From positions 116,027,519-116,091,518 of the forward strand of contig OW386286.2 of assembly GCA_936432065.2 (NCBI GenBank): DNA of 64,000 bases. The letters are read 5' to 3'. The DNA is from Rutpela maculata (Eukaryota; Arthropoda; Insecta; Coleoptera; Cerambycidae). The notes beneath the pieces are model-generated. The model searched no databases, was not told the DNA's origin, and was given only the letters and a program-made list of their open reading frames with translations. The translations under genes were made by a program, and so were the position numbers. Shown in pieces: positions 1 to 10,884 of the stretch. Numbering within the stretch: position 1 is the first letter of the stretch; each line of letters begins with the position of its first letter.

Positions 1-45
1 CGCTAGTCGTCGTGGAAATTGAAGGACTGGACGAAGTGATGCCAG
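1..45 (+). CDS. Possible 3' end of a host exon at the window edge
   Basis: The first 45 bases are GC-richer than the next kilobase. In frame 3 they read LVVVEIEGLDEVMP and end at CCAG followed by GTAAC, a good donor site, with one base left over (phase 1). The next exon candidate on this strand (9525) needs exactly one base to complete its first codon, so the two are compatible. Only 14 codons are visible, so the protein cannot be identified. Chance coding potential in 45 bases is a real alternative. Confidence 0.3.
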
Positions 46-1089
46 GTAACGCTAAGAAAAACTAAAAAATAATATATCTCCTGATCAGGGTGCAACATGA
101 ATATTAATTAAAGTTAAACACGTAAAGAGATAACTTAAAATAATTAATAAGTAAAAATGCAAAAGATGCGTGTATAAATAAATTTCAGAGATATATATGA
201 TAACCACGCGGGAAAATTACCGACCAAAAACCCCGCTTCAAGTAATTGCAAGAGCGAGCGGCTATGCCAGACCGCACAATTTATGATTTAAAGCATTTAA
301 AGTTTCAAAAGATTTTGATTTTTACACAAAATATAATTAGGAAGGGAAAAATTTAGAATTATGCCTGCGTTATCTCTAAAACAGTTGTACTGACTTACCC
401 ACTGGGCTATTCTTTGTCCGTTATTTTGGTTGTTAAAAGTGTTATATTAATGTGTGAGAAATTTATTTAATGAAATTATCAGTAATAATAAGTCTTTATT
501 ATGTGAAATTAAATTTCTAATACAACTTTTAACAAACGATTATATCCAATTTAAAATATGTGAAAATCGTTCAAGTTCTTTTTTTTCTATTTTTTATTTG
601 TGTTCCCAAACCTAAATTTTTCGTGTTAGGATATATATTTATTTATAATTATTAAGAACTTATTTAATTTCTAATGGATAAACTGTGATATAGGGCCTGT
701 GCACCATTTGACAACTGACGCGATTGAAGGCCACACAATAACCTCAATCTTTCAATGTTTTCAATTTGAAATTAACAGTTTTCCTTTACTTTTTAAAAAT
801 GTTGTGTGCTATCAACTATTGAAGTAGACAGTTTTAAATGTAGTTTTCATTGTACAAAGACAATTACATGTGTTGTGTACCTAGTAATTTTCCTTTTAAA
901 TTCGTTGAGATGTAGATTGTTTACCTATGCTTTTTGTTATTTTCTTCTTGTTTAAAACAAATCTATAGGATTTATGGTATTATTACATATAGAGCATATT
1001 AGTTGTCGAAGTCGAGCCGAAAGAAATGCCAATTTAAGCTTTAACTTTATGTGTTTATCATTTAATATATTTTTTCTACACCTATTTAA
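46..1089. other. AT-rich non-coding stretch
   Basis: Mostly A and T with stop codons in every frame. I see no gene, inverted repeat or tandem array. If the edge exon is real, this is intron sequence. Confidence 0.5.
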
Positions 1090-2846
1090 TTATATGACAA
1101 TTAGAAAGTTTCCATTTTTCTCATTTTCTCGTAATAAATAGTGAAAATCTAAAGAACATCTGTAATTTTCCTGCATAAGAAGACAATCGTCAATGGTATA
1201 AATTCTGGAAAAGAGCTTCAAATCATCAGCATACATTAAATAATTAACTTTGTCTGTTAAGTCGTCCGTTATGTCATTAATAAATATTGTGAAAATTAGT
1301 GGTCCAAGAACCGACCCTTGCGGTACTCCCGAGGTAGCAACGTATTCGACAGACTTAAATCCATTGAATGTAACATATTGGACTCTGTTTGACAGGTAAG
1401 ACCGGAATAATGTTATCAAGCTATCAGAAAGTCCGGCATAATTTAGTTTTCTAAGCAGCATATTATGGTCAAGTCTGTCGAATGCCTTGGAGAAATCAGT
1501 ATAAATTATGTCGGTTTGGAATTGATCGTCGATGGATTCCGAAATAAATTGTGTAACACAAAGCAGATTGGTGGTTGTAGAGCGCCCTTTCATAAAACCG
1601 TGTTGATGGATAGTGATTTTTGTACTGATTTTATCATAAATTACATCGTGTAGCAGAAATTCAAGTACTTTTGCAAAATTACATATTATTGAAATGGCGC
1701 GAAAGTTTGATATGTCAGATTTGTCACCCTTTTTAAAAATTGGACAAACTTTAGAACGTCTCCATATATCCGGAAAATCACCGTTTTTTAAAATTGAATT
1801 AAAAATTGTTACTAAAGGTGTAGCAAAAATACACGCACAATCTCTTAGCAGAAATGCATGTATGCCGTCTGGGCCAGTGGTCATTTTATTTTTTATTTTT
1901 TTTAGTGCTTTTCTCACATCATCCTCCTTAAATTCCAATACGTGTATTAGCCAGTTACTATTAAAGCTGTGTCCGTTTTCTATATCTCCCATGTAATCAC
2001 TAGGAGGTGAAAAAAAATTTTGAAAAAAATCCGCAAACGCATTTAGTATTTGGACAGGTTCAGATAATTCATTTCCATTATATTGCATTACATTTGATAC
2101 GTTACTTGTTCCCTTTTTTCTCTTCAAAAAGGACCAAAATTTCATTGGATCGTCTCTAATATTATTTTCGACCGTGCGAACATAATCTTTATACGCTATA
2201 TCTATATCGGATTTGATTTTTTTCCTCAGGTGCTTAAAATCATTATAATATATTATATCGCCGTTTCTTTTATATTCTTTTAATTTTTGAGCTTTTAATT
2301 TTATATCGTTTATGATATTGAGGGTAAACCATGGAGGGTATTTCCTTGCTGTTTTGGATCTGAATTTTGGTATGCAAGAGTCAAAAATGTTGTTAAGTAT
2401 ATCATAGAAATTTAAGCAGGCTTCTTCCACGTTATCGTAATTTTTAAGACTAGACCCGTCGGCATTTAGGAGGTTATCGTATAACGGAGGAAAGTTCGCT
2501 TTACGAAAATTAAAACAATTTTTAAAATCAGATGGACCTGTTTTTAGGATAGTTACTGATGTTCATCCGTAACGAAATATTTAAAGACGGATAGTGTTCA
2601 TCCTCAGGTATCCATGGCTTCCCAGATTTTTCCACCGAGCACACTTTATTGTTAATCATTAGGTCGAGAATCCTGTCATATGCATTGAGAGTTCGGTTAT
2701 GCTGTGAGAGATTCAATATATTCATAAAATTATTTAATACCAAGATTTTATTATTAGTTTCTCCATTTTCTAAGAAGTAGTGAGCATAATGCGTTATATT
2801 AAAATCACCTAATAATAAAATGTTATTATCATTATTAAACTCTTAT
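1090..2846 (-). pseudogene. Jockey-type non-LTR retrotransposon, endonuclease end plus reverse transcriptase
   Basis: Read on the minus strand, 2836-2528 begins with LLGDFN, the conserved block near the end of the APE-type endonuclease. It continues in another frame as a linker and reverse transcriptase down to 1090. The RT carries the blocks TTGPDGI, FRAISI, YTDFSKAFDRLDH, SGVPQGSVLGPLIF and YADDLKLF, in the order typical of Jockey-clade elements. A frameshift lies near 2555. The endonuclease start is missing because the copy is cut at about 2846 by the palindromic element. The 3' end stops soon after the YADD block, without thumb, tail or poly(A). It is therefore a dead double-ended fragment, although the 1090-2430 frame is still open, suggesting moderate age. 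Clade is inferred from motif style only. Confidence 0.85.
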
Positions 2847-3793
2847 AACTATTGAATGGGCGAATGGATTTTTTCAAATTTAGTTTAGTGATATGGGATG
2901 AAATTTCCAATTATATGATGTAAAGAACCAAAATGACCGACTTTTAATGTCGTATTTATATTAACGTACTGGTGAAGTTTAGCTTATGCTACTCTACCAC
3001 TTAACCAGGACGGCGAGATGAGATACGGTCACCCATTCAAGTGACGGACTCGCCCGGCGTGCTTAACTTCGCCGATCGAGGTCTCCTCACTGAAACCGGT
3101 ACCGTACCTCACTTCCGATTTCGATGCACATTACATGATAATCAAATTTTTGAATGGGACAACCTGTACGTTTTTGCATATTTGGATCCTGCTGGCCAAA
3201 ATACATATGATATGACCCTCAAATATTATTTCGATTTTCAAAAAAAATTTTTTTTATTATTATTTATTTAATTATAAATTTAGTACAAAGAGAAGGTAGA
3301 CACTATGCATATCATTTTCTTCATAATTTAAATATCTAACAGGTTGTCCCATGGAGGTTCCATTTTAAAAGAAATAGTTTTCGTTGAAAAACCAATATCG
3401 TTGAACTTAATGAAGAATAAATCGTGTTTAATGTTAGTATCTGAAGAGATAGTATTTTAAAAATCTTTTCAGGCTGATTTTTAACAATTTTAGCAAAATC
3501 GCGGCCTTCTATGATTAAAACTAAAAATTAAAAATCTATATTTTCTGGAAATCAAAATAATATTTGGGTCATATGTATTTTGGCCAGCAACATCCAAATA
3601 TGCAAAAATATACAGGTTGTTCCATTTAAAAATTTTATTTTCATGTTAATTGCATCGAAACCGGAAGTCGGCCATTTTGGTTATTATATCATGTAATTGA
3701 AAAATTGATTCCATATCACTACACCAAATTTGAAAAAAATCCATTAGCCCGTTCAAGAGTTACAAGAGTGTCTCTATCTGATGAGCCACCCGG
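2841..3793. mobile_element. Palindromic (fold-back) element, left end truncated
   Basis: Sequence from 2841-2943 and 3110-3245 reappears in reverse complement at 3550-3767. Shared blocks include the stretch around 2875-2900 against 3720-3745, and 3180-3235 against 3550-3600. The right end continues to about 3793 (rc reads ATACCGGGTGGCTCATC), while the left lacks this terminus. It abuts the Jockey remnant directly. No coding capacity. The left arm is interrupted by a SINE that the right arm lacks. Confidence 0.7.
2945..3107 (-). mobile_element. 5S rRNA-derived SINE (SINE3-like)
   Basis: On the minus strand, 3082-3024 reads CGATCGGCGAAGTTAAGCAC, then CGCCGGGCGAG, then TTGAATGGGTGACCG. This matches the second half of eukaryotic 5S rRNA, including the internal A-box (AAGTTAAGCA) and C-box (GGATGGGTGACCG-like) that bind TFIIIA/Pol III. 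The 5S-like part is followed by an unrelated tail, as in SINEs, rather than the rest of a 5S gene. The insertion limits come from the other arm of the host palindrome, which is uninterrupted. A short ACTT sits at both edges and may be the target duplication. It is not a functional 5S gene. Confidence 0.7.
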
Positions 3794-4191
3794 TATACAC
3801 GATATTATTTTATTCATTTTCATATGAATATTTTCGAACGAAAACACATGATAATCAGAAACATGAATGAAATGTTTGCCAAAAATATTCTTGCATATTT
3901 GACTTATTTGAAGAAGACCAAAAGTAATACCTACAATGAAGTGTCTTCCCTAATAAAACTTAATTCCGATGAATCTTTTGTACCTGATGTATTTCTGATA
4001 TGTTCGCTACTTTTAACTAATTTTTAAAATAACTAAAGAACTATACCTATCAATTCTTGAAGAATGTTTGCAAATATTATTAATATATAATAATAATGTC
4101 GTAAGCAAAAAATAAATTAGTAGTAAAAGTTTTTATTTGAATGCGCTAAAAGAAGAAAATAAACTTTGAAGTAAATCAAACCCATCATTTT
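3794..4191. other. Unassigned spacer
   Basis: AT-rich. A 67-codon open frame at 3824-4027 (+) has no recognisable motif, composition bias or splice context, so I do not call a gene. Confidence 0.4.
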
Positions 4192-4600
4192 GTTACACTA
4201 TAAAATTTTATATGATATAAAAGCTTGTCGCGAAAATTAATCTTGACACAGGTAATTTTAAATTTGATGTATAAGAAATACATAGGTAGGTAGAGTGAAA
4301 TTACTTAGAGAAGATAACATACTAAAACTACTAAGTTTACTATTTTCGTTTATTAATAATATTGGACAGTCGCAATTAAAATAAATTTCATTTCATCTGT
4401 TTTATACATAAAAACGGTTGAATATTTACTATAAATATACAATAAATACCGAACACGACTTAGACAATCGGCACGTGCTAGCGATATCGGTTTGTGCTGA
4501 TGTAATCTTCTATAAGTAATTTCACTCTACTTAGAATTACCTGTGTCAAGATTAATTATCGCGACAAGCTTTTATATCATATAAAATTTTACAATGTAAC
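4192..4600. mobile_element. MITE with ~100-bp terminal inverted repeats
   Basis: The left end (4192-4312) starts GTTACACTATAAAATTTTAT. Its reverse complement closes the element at 4506-4600 with only scattered mismatches, including the AAGCTTGTCGCGA and CTTGACACAGGTAATT blocks. The interior of ~190 bp is AT-rich and non-coding. It ends exactly where the tyrosine-recombinase reading frame to its right stops making sense, so it probably inserted into or next to that gene. No clear target duplication. Confidence 0.65.
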
Positions 4601-5969
4601 ACAATTTGTTGCTAAATATTTATCATTTGGTGCTTTATTAAGGAATTCATCAAACTCTTCTTTAGACAAAACTTTTGACTTTTTAGGTTTATAATTTTCG
4701 CCTTGTCGCTTTAAAAAGGCAATTAATTTAGATTAGTTATCAATTTTTACATTGTGTTCGATGTTTAATTTAGATTTTACCATTGAATATTGCGCCCATA
4801 GAGTTGAACTTTTCAGTTTTTTGGATAAATGCGAATACATATGTCCGTTGTTGTCTTTGGCCCATTTTATAAATTTATCGTACGCATTATCATAAACTTT
4901 TTTGGATTTCGCGGGAATTAATGTTGCCACTGATGAATTTGCAATTTCAAGTGATTGAGGTGGTGTGCACTGCAGGCGCGCAGCCAGGAGGTCATGCCCC
5001 CCCCCCCAAGCCGTCTTCCATGAACCAAAAAATAAAGAAGCATAATCACTATTAGTACAAATAGTCCCTTCAAATTAGGAAATATTTAAGAAAATTTTCC
5101 CACAGCTATGAGACCTGTAAAAAGTGAAGTATTTGGGTTGTCTAAACATAATTTTCACCCCCCGCAGTTCTAAAAAAGGGTGGTTTTTGAGAAATGTATA
5201 CATATATATGAATTTTAGCGTTTTTTCGTCTTTTTCTCTATATTGAGGAAAAACTATGCATTTTGGTGAAAAATATCAAGAGAGGAAAGTAGTATAGCAT
5301 AAAATTTCCCATAATTTTTGTCTCTATCTTTTTTTTTCGAATTCTGCTTAGTTTCGCCGCTAGAGGGCGCGAAAGAAATAAATATACATATAGACTTTTC
5401 TACAACTTTGATCTCACGTAATTTTTCATAAAAATGCATCATTTTGGCTCAAAATCTAAAAAAAGGTGCAAAAATCCTTATGTATATTTATTTCTTTCGA
5501 GCCCTCTAACGGCGAAACTAAGCGGAATTCGAAAAAGGTAGAGACAAAAATTATAGGAAATTTTATGCTTTACAACTTTGCTCTCTTGATATATTTCACC
5601 TAAAATTCATATATACGTATATATTTCTCAAAAACCACCTTTTTTAGAACTTCGGGGGGGGGGGGGGGAAATCATGATTAGACAATCCAAATACTTCACT
5701 TCTTACAGGTCTCATAACTGTGGGAAGATTTTCCATAAAACAGCGATTTTTTGACTAATTTGAAGGGACTAAAAGCAGTATCCAAATTATCTCTTGAAAT
5801 TAATATTTTGTAATTAATGCCAATATTATCTAGTAGAAGAATCTATACACGTCCGTTTTCAACCATTTTCTGAAAAGTTTTCCTCAACCTCTGGGGAGGC
5901 CGGTTCTATTGCCCCCCCCCCGATGAATTTTCTGGCTGCGCCACTGATGCACTGCATTTCTTCAGACAT
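4601..5969 (-). pseudogene. Tyrosine-recombinase (Crypton-like) N-terminal fragment, split by a fold-back element
   Basis: Reading from an ATG at 5969, the minus strand gives MSEEMQC and then meets the 4975-5947 insertion. It resumes at 4974 with TPPQSLEIANSSVATLIPAK, then KVYDNAYDKFIKWAKDN, SSTLWAQYSMVKSKLNIEHN and KPKKSKVLSKEEFDEFL, ending near 4605 at the MITE. A stop at ~4733 lies between the core blocks. The order (alpha-helical core-binding domain, SLW.YSMLKS-like block, then K-KV-L--EEI) is that of tyrosine recombinases widespread in insect genomes as Crypton-related or domesticated genes. The catalytic half (R..R..Y) is absent, so it has no activity. Whether the source was a Crypton, a DIRS-type element or a host gene cannot be told from this half. 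Confidence 0.65.
4975..5947. mobile_element. Fold-back element with 9-bp target duplication (MULE-like)
   Basis: A 973-bp near-perfect palindrome centred near 5440. C-runs near both ends and G/C-runs around 5160 and 5655 mirror each other, as do the blocks around 5100-5215 and 5600-5735. TGCACTGCA occurs at both 4966-4974 and 5948-5956 as a direct 9-bp duplication. The right end in reverse complement reads TCAGTGGCGCAGCCAG, and the left end is GGCGCGCAGCCAGG. A 9-bp duplication is characteristic of Mutator-like elements. No transposase, so non-autonomous. A deleted relative lies at 44254-44504. Confidence 0.85.
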
Positions 5970-5972
5970 CTT

Positions 5973-7172
5973 TAAAAGCTTTTATTTAACTTGCAATGTT
6001 TGTTTGTATGTTTGTTTGTTGGTTTAGGTCAAATCTTGCAAGCTGAATTTCGACTAGTTCTAATGAAGTTAGAGCTTTGAAATTTGGCAAACGTGTATAA
6101 GTCCGGTGACAATGCAACATAGTATAGCCATTATCGGTCTAAATCCAATATGGCGGATCGGCTTTTTAGTCACAACCTCTCTGATATGGGTATAAAATGA
6201 AAGGGTTTGACGAGTAAAGTAAGATAAATAATGTGACGTCATTCTAAATCCAATATGGCGGACGTCCCAAGATGGCGGATCGGCTTTTTAGTTACAACCC
6301 CCCTGATATGGGTATCAAATGAAAGGGTTAGACGAGTAAAATACGATAAACAATGTGACGTCATTGTAAATCCAATATGGCGGACATCCCAAGATGGCGG
6401 ATCTGCTTTTTAGTCACAACCCCGTTGATAAAGTGTGTGACGTCATTCTAAATTCAATACGGCGGACGTGGGAGAGGAAAAGGTGGGGAGAGGTGGGGAA
6501 GAGGTGGGAAGAAGTGGGGAAGAGGTGGGAAGAGGTGAGAAAGGGGTGGGAGCGGTGGGGAGAGGTGGGGAGGGGGTGGGAAGAGGTGGAGAAGGGGTGG
6601 ATAGGGTGGAAAGGAAAAAGGTGGGAAGAAGTGGGGAAGAGGTGGTAAAGGGGTGGGAATAGGTGGGAAGAGATGGGTAAGGGGCGGGAAGAGATGGGAA
6701 AGGGCAGGGGAAGACCTGGGAAAGGGGAAGAGGTGGGAATAGGGTGGAAAGAAGTGGGTAGAGATGGGAAAGGGGTGGGAAGAAGTGGAAAGTAGTGATA
6801 GCGGAGTGAGAAGACGGGAGAAGGAAGGGGTGGATGGCGGTGGCAAATGAAAGGGTTTTGTCTGTCTGTAAAATAAGTAGACTAAAATGTAAAAAATAAA
6901 ATTATATACAGAAATATTTTTAAAAAAAAGCTTTTATTTGAAAAAAGTACTAAAAAGTAAAAGTAATTTTTTTTTAAATTCATACACATGGAAACCAAAA
7001 GCTTTGGGGGCGGTCAACTGAGCAAAGTAATTATGCAATAGCGCTATATGACCGCCCCCAAAGCTTTTGGTTTCCATGTGTATAAATTTAAAAAAAATTA
7101 TTTTCACTTTTTAGTACTTTTTTCAAATAAAAGTTTTTTCTTAAAAATATTTTTTTATATAATTTTATTGCT
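5973..7172 (+). mobile_element. Composite repeat, copy A: tandem units, purine tract and hairpin
   Basis: It starts AAGCTTTTATTTAACTTGC and carries a unique head to ~6165. About 2.5 tandem ~121-bp units containing CAATATGGCGGAC and TGACGTCATT run to 6465. A purine-only tract (GTGGGAAGAGG-like) runs 6466-6835, followed by a terminal hairpin at 6893-7172. Copy B at 31437-33110 is the same element in the opposite orientation with more units. A 5'-only copy is at 11268-11480. No protein is encoded: the open frames across the purine tract exist only because it lacks T. Class unknown; I see no terminal inverted repeat apart from the hairpin. Confidence 0.7.
6893..7172. repeat. Perfect long hairpin closing composite repeat A
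   Basis: The block around 6975-7012 (CATGGAAACCAAAAGCTTTG, then GGGGCGGTCA) is repeated in reverse complement at 7048-7085. The flanking A/T blocks, including GAAAAAAGTACTAAAAAGT, also pair. Arms are over 100 bp around a ~35-bp loop. The same hairpin recurs at 31440-31735. Confidence 0.8.
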
Positions 7173-7640
7173 TTTCAGTTTGAAAAACTACCCGACGTGA
7201 AATTTAAAACTGACAGTTATGACAAGTCATAGCTACTTGGATTCTTTATTCGTTGCATGATAGGTACACTGCTGTGCAAAACTAAGTAGGGCAACACTTA
7301 TTACTGTACCTATAAGAGTTAAAAAGCGGGATAAGAAGAAAGGAGTATTAAAAGAAGGCCTTTAACTGGGAAATGAAGGATAAATGATGGTTGAATACGA
7401 TCAGCAATTAGTAAATTATCTGCAAATAAAAGCAGATACATTTATATTACATATATGTTACACCACTACTGTCACTGTCCTACTTACTTTTGCATGGCAG
7501 TGTACATTGTTTCATTTTTGTACTAGGAAAAAAATGAAAAATATTTATATTAGTACAAAAATAGGCTCTTTCTCCAGGACGTGTTGCAATATATAGTATA
7601 AGTATTGTCATACGCTTGAAGAAAAAACACATTTTCCAAA
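7173..7640. other. Unassigned spacer
   Basis: AT-rich; a 70-codon frame at 7384-7596 has no recognisable features. Confidence 0.4.
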
Positions 7641-7970
7641 ATATATAAAATTTCTATGCACGGGCCATGTGTCCAGTATTGCCAAAAAAATGCACTAACA
7701 GGAATATTTCACATAATAGATTCAATGGAGGCTCGACCAGTTATTTTATCTCCTGATAATGACGTTTTTATGTTACTTTTGCATCATTTCCGAAAATCAA
7801 ATAAGTTAGAAATGTGGTTTAGAACGGGTAATCGAGACAATATTAGATGGATACCAATTTACAGACTTATACAAACCCCAGTTCTTGAATTATACAATGT
7901 ACTTTCGGCCACGCACAAACTAACTGGATACTATACACGAGAAAAAATTGTCCTAAAAAATATATATTAA
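7641..7970 (+). pseudogene. Fragment of a DTD-type PIN/FEN-like protein
   Basis: The frame from 7656 encodes ARPVILSPDNDVFMLLLHHF, then LEMWFRTGNRDNIRWIPIYRL, then VLSATHKLTGYYT. It follows the pattern [S/T]xDTDVxxLLLxxF, then W.(R/K).GTG....RyIPvh, then lp..H.lTGcDt. That pattern is common in large arthropod, mollusc and cnidarian repeat-family proteins whose centre resembles PIN/FEN nucleases. The second acidic residue of DTD survives here as DND. The frame ends at 7970 without the family's C-terminus, and the N-terminus is absent. Related pieces lie at 10885-11175, 15100-16004, 16860-17620 and 53552-54145. The name is provisional. Confidence 0.5.
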
Positions 7971-8593
7971 ATGTTGATATCTCCAAAATGTGTGTTTAGG
8001 TCCTATAGAATCTTGCACAGTACATGCTGAAGGATTTATAGTTTGAACGATAAAGCCTGGGGTCATTTTCCAAGTCTTTTGATGAACCTATTCATTCACT
8101 TGTGCCGGTAATATTAAAAGAGTATAGGATTATGTTCATTTATATTTGAATTGTTTAATTTTCAAAAGTATGAAAATATTTTTAATTCGCATTTATCATT
8201 GACATATTGACATATAGGCCTTCTATGCCGTAAAAAGTTTAGGATTTGCCTAACTTGCTAATTATTAATTTTTCACTGAAATAATCTTCGTGCATATAAG
8301 GGAAAAAACCTTTTCTATCTTACAACAATGCGAATGTTTGTTCTGAACACTTATGGGCAACGGACGCGAGAGGCAAGAGGTCATAGTAGTAAACGCTCAC
8401 AAAACACAATAGAACATGAAAGTAAACAATACGCAAATTAAACTAAACGCCATATTGGAAAACAACATTGACTGAACACGTCATTATTTTGTACCAACCA
8501 AGAGAATCGGGGATTAATGATTTTCTTGTTTACAGTTATGGATCGAACAAACAAACAGCTGTTGACCATCTATTTTCCCTTATAGGCTGTAAG
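7971..8593. other. Unassigned spacer
   Basis: No gene or repeat recognised between the PIN-like fragment and the 8594 MITE. Confidence 0.4.
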
Positions 8594-8781
8594 CAGGGCC
8601 GGCCTGTCCATATAGGCAAGCAAGGCGACAGCTCGAATTTGGAGGGCGGCATGGCGAGGGTATGGGATGGGCTGACAGCGACGCCGACCACGCGGAGCGG
8701 TCAGTTGTGCTTTATAGCAATACACAACAAGCGGAGATTTCCCGTTCGCCTAGGGTGCCAAGTTTGGTCGGGCCGGCCCTG
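8594..8781. mobile_element. Short GC-rich MITE with CAGGGCCGGCC termini
   Basis: It begins CAGGGCCGGCC and ends GGCCGGCCCTG, perfect 11-bp inverted termini around a GC-rich 166-bp body that contrasts with its surroundings. CAGGG termini are typical of hAT MITEs. Flanks GCTGTAAG and GCTGGAAA are an imperfect 8-bp pair consistent with an aged hAT target duplication. The 8468-8824 open frame running through it is incidental. Confidence 0.75.
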
Positions 8782-9524
8782 GCTGGAAAGAAATAATAAT
8801 ATAATCAATTTATTGTTGACCTAAATTAATACAAGTAAATATTAAACCGTTTCACAAAACTAGAAACAAATTTACTTAGTTCTTTTTAAATTTAACTGTT
8901 ATGTGTTGATGAGGAACATTACCCCAAGATATTTTATTGAATTCATCTGTTTGGCGGTGCTACGATCTTATCTGATTTGTATTGTTACTTTACAAAATAC
9001 AGAAATGACAATGCGGAAATGGAAATGCAGAAATGAAAAATATATTTCAATAAGTATCTGCAAACTAGCATAACGCTTCCTATCTCAGATGTTAGAGCTA
9101 CCCGCACACTAGCGCAGCGGGATAAACCTGACAGGTTTTGGATTTGATGTCTACTATGTGTGGTGTGTTTATGTTTATGTTTACTACTGTTATGCATTCG
9201 TACTTTGTATTTTCCGTGCTGTTGTACACAAGGCAACGAAAATCATATCCTGATTGATTGTTCCTATCTTTGGGTTTTGCGTTTCGGAGTTTCGTTGACC
9301 GACACCCTCAACGGTGCGCCCCAGTGGTGAATAAAAGTAGTTTCCTTTAACTATCTGGCTGGGGAAGTTTTATTTCAAAATTTGTAGTCTTTTCGAAAGG
9401 ATTGAGCACCGTTATAAAGTGATTTTTTTAAATTCATCTTGGTTTTAACCTTAACATTTATAAAATTGTAAAATTTAGGATATTTTGTAGGACTATAATA
9501 ATACTCATTACTTGTTAATTTTAG
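8782..9524. other. Spacer with a SINE-tail fragment
   Basis: Around 9130-9190 the string TCTACTATGTGTGGTGTGTT closely matches the 3' body of the tRNA-derived SINE at 24222-24450. The rest is unassigned. The polypyrimidine-like end at ~9510-9524 (TTGTTAATTTTAG) serves as the acceptor for the next exon. Confidence 0.45.
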
Positions 9525-10310
9525 ATTATTTAGAAGTATCCAAAGATCAGTACGCCAATAAATCCGCAGAGTCTTATAGGTTCTTACCTGAATTACATGC
9601 GTGTTACGAAGTTTATGATGAAAATCAAGAACTAAGCCCCTGTAATTGTATGAAAGCAGCAACACCAGAAAATTATGCATGTATTGATTGGATGACAGGG
9701 AAAGAAAAGTGCCTAGGACTGAAAACCCCTCAAAATGAAACAATAGAGATTTCATGCGGTGCCTTTCGGTTTTCTGATAAATTGTCTTCATGCTTCAATG
9801 TTTACAGTCAAGAAAGAAACGTGACAAAGATATGTCAAAAGAAATTTGGAAATTATAGTATAGGTATAACTACTCCAAGTAATAATTCCATATTATTACA
9901 TTCGCATTTTTGTCGAACATTCAAGACATCTCAAGAAATTGAAATGTACAAAGAGTTTATAGAAAACTTTAGCTTTGATCCCAATATAAGAAGTTGCTAT
10001 AAAATTTTTACTCAAGATCAAGAGATTAGCCCATATTCTTGTTTAAGTAGAGATGTATATGAGGCTTGCATACATCAACTAAATGATTCGAATTGTTTGG
10101 GAATAAGGACACAAAATAATGAGACGGTTATCTTGCATTGCTCTAATAATGATGGAGAAAGAAATAAGTCGAGCTGCTTCAAAATATTCACCACTGACAA
10201 TAAAGTACATACTTCTTGTCAAAAACAATTGGAAGAAAGTTGTATAGGAATAACCACTCCAAGCAATTTAACGGTGCTGTTTGAATGCCATACTTGCACA
10301 TCTATTCAAG
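9525..10310 (+). CDS. Internal exon encoding four cysteine-bearing repeats, unknown family
   Basis: The frame has no ATG. It opens right after the acceptor TTAATTTTAG (exon from 9525, phase 1) and closes at TTCAAG followed by GTAATT (10310, phase 1), giving 261 whole codons without a stop. The product shows four repeats, each with an aromatic (S/A)CY/F-x-[IV][FY] block and a later C-[LI]-G-[IL]-x-T-x-x-N block. Examples are ACYEVYDENQELSPC, SCFNVYSQERNV, SCYKIFTQDQEISPYSC and SCFKIFTTDNKV, closed by CLGLKTPQNET, SIGITTPSN, CLGIRTQNNET and CIGITTPSN. Repeats 1/3 and 2/4 are most alike, so a two-repeat unit was duplicated. Many N-x-S/T sites and paired cysteines suggest an extracellular protein, but no signal peptide is in view. 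It is probably a host gene because it has spliced, stop-free repeats unlike the TE debris around it. Family not recognised. Confidence 0.65.
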
Positions 10311-10422
10311 GTAATTCAAATAATTAGGTAGTATTTTTTTTTATTCATGCATTTATTTATTTGCGAGTAGTTATTAGTATATAAAATCTAGTGATAATAA
10401 AAAATTCATATTTCTTTCGCAG

Positions 10423-10451
10423 GGACTATTAGTCTGGACCCTAGACTATAG
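10423..10451 (+). CDS. Possible short terminal exon after the repeat exon
   Basis: A strong acceptor (TTTCTTTCGCAG) ends at 10422. Joined in phase to the exon ending at 10310, it would add GTISLDPRL and stop at 10449-10451. This would close the gene only ~110 bp downstream, as an alternative to the long splice to 31054. The acceptor is good but the exon is tiny. Confidence 0.25.
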
Positions 10452-10884
10452 TTCTGTGCCCAATAATAGATCGCCGAGATAAATTCGGTGGAAATGATAG
10501 AAAATCCCCACATCAAAGATATTTTAGTTATTTTTTCGGCTTTTTGATAATTTATAAATTCTGTGTTATGGGATCAAGCGATTTTTTGTTTAAATCCTGT
10601 CTGAAGTACTTGGAGTAACTTCCGGCGTTTTATTTATTTTTTTTTTTTTTGGGTTTTAGTTTTTGGTTCAAAAATCTGGCGGCCGTTTGTAGGATGTCCA
10701 AGAACTTCTCATAATAACTGAATTTTACGCAACTGTAGCTTTTTCATATTGCAATTTTGGTAAATTCATTGCAAAATCTGAAAAATTTATTCAGTGTCTT
10801 TATTTTCAAGAATAGCAGAAACATATTTTTTACCAAGCATTTATTTATTCACTGAAGGAAATTTAGCGTTATTATGTTATCTTT
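10452..10884. other. Unassigned spacer or 3' UTR
   Basis: AT-rich with long T runs (10632-10650). No motif beyond possible 3' UTR if the short terminal exon is real. Confidence 0.35.

Noticed and set aside
3024..3082. 5S rRNA gene
   Set aside because: Only the second half of 5S is similar, with substitutions and a foreign tail; it is inside an inserted SINE.
6454..6846. Open frames on both strands (130 and 64-85 codons)
   Set aside because: They run through a purine-only tract that lacks stop codons by composition; products are Pro/Ser/Leu or Gly/Glu/Arg low complexity.
8468..8824. 118-codon ORF
   Set aside because: Its middle is the GC-rich MITE 8594-8781; no protein family resemblance.
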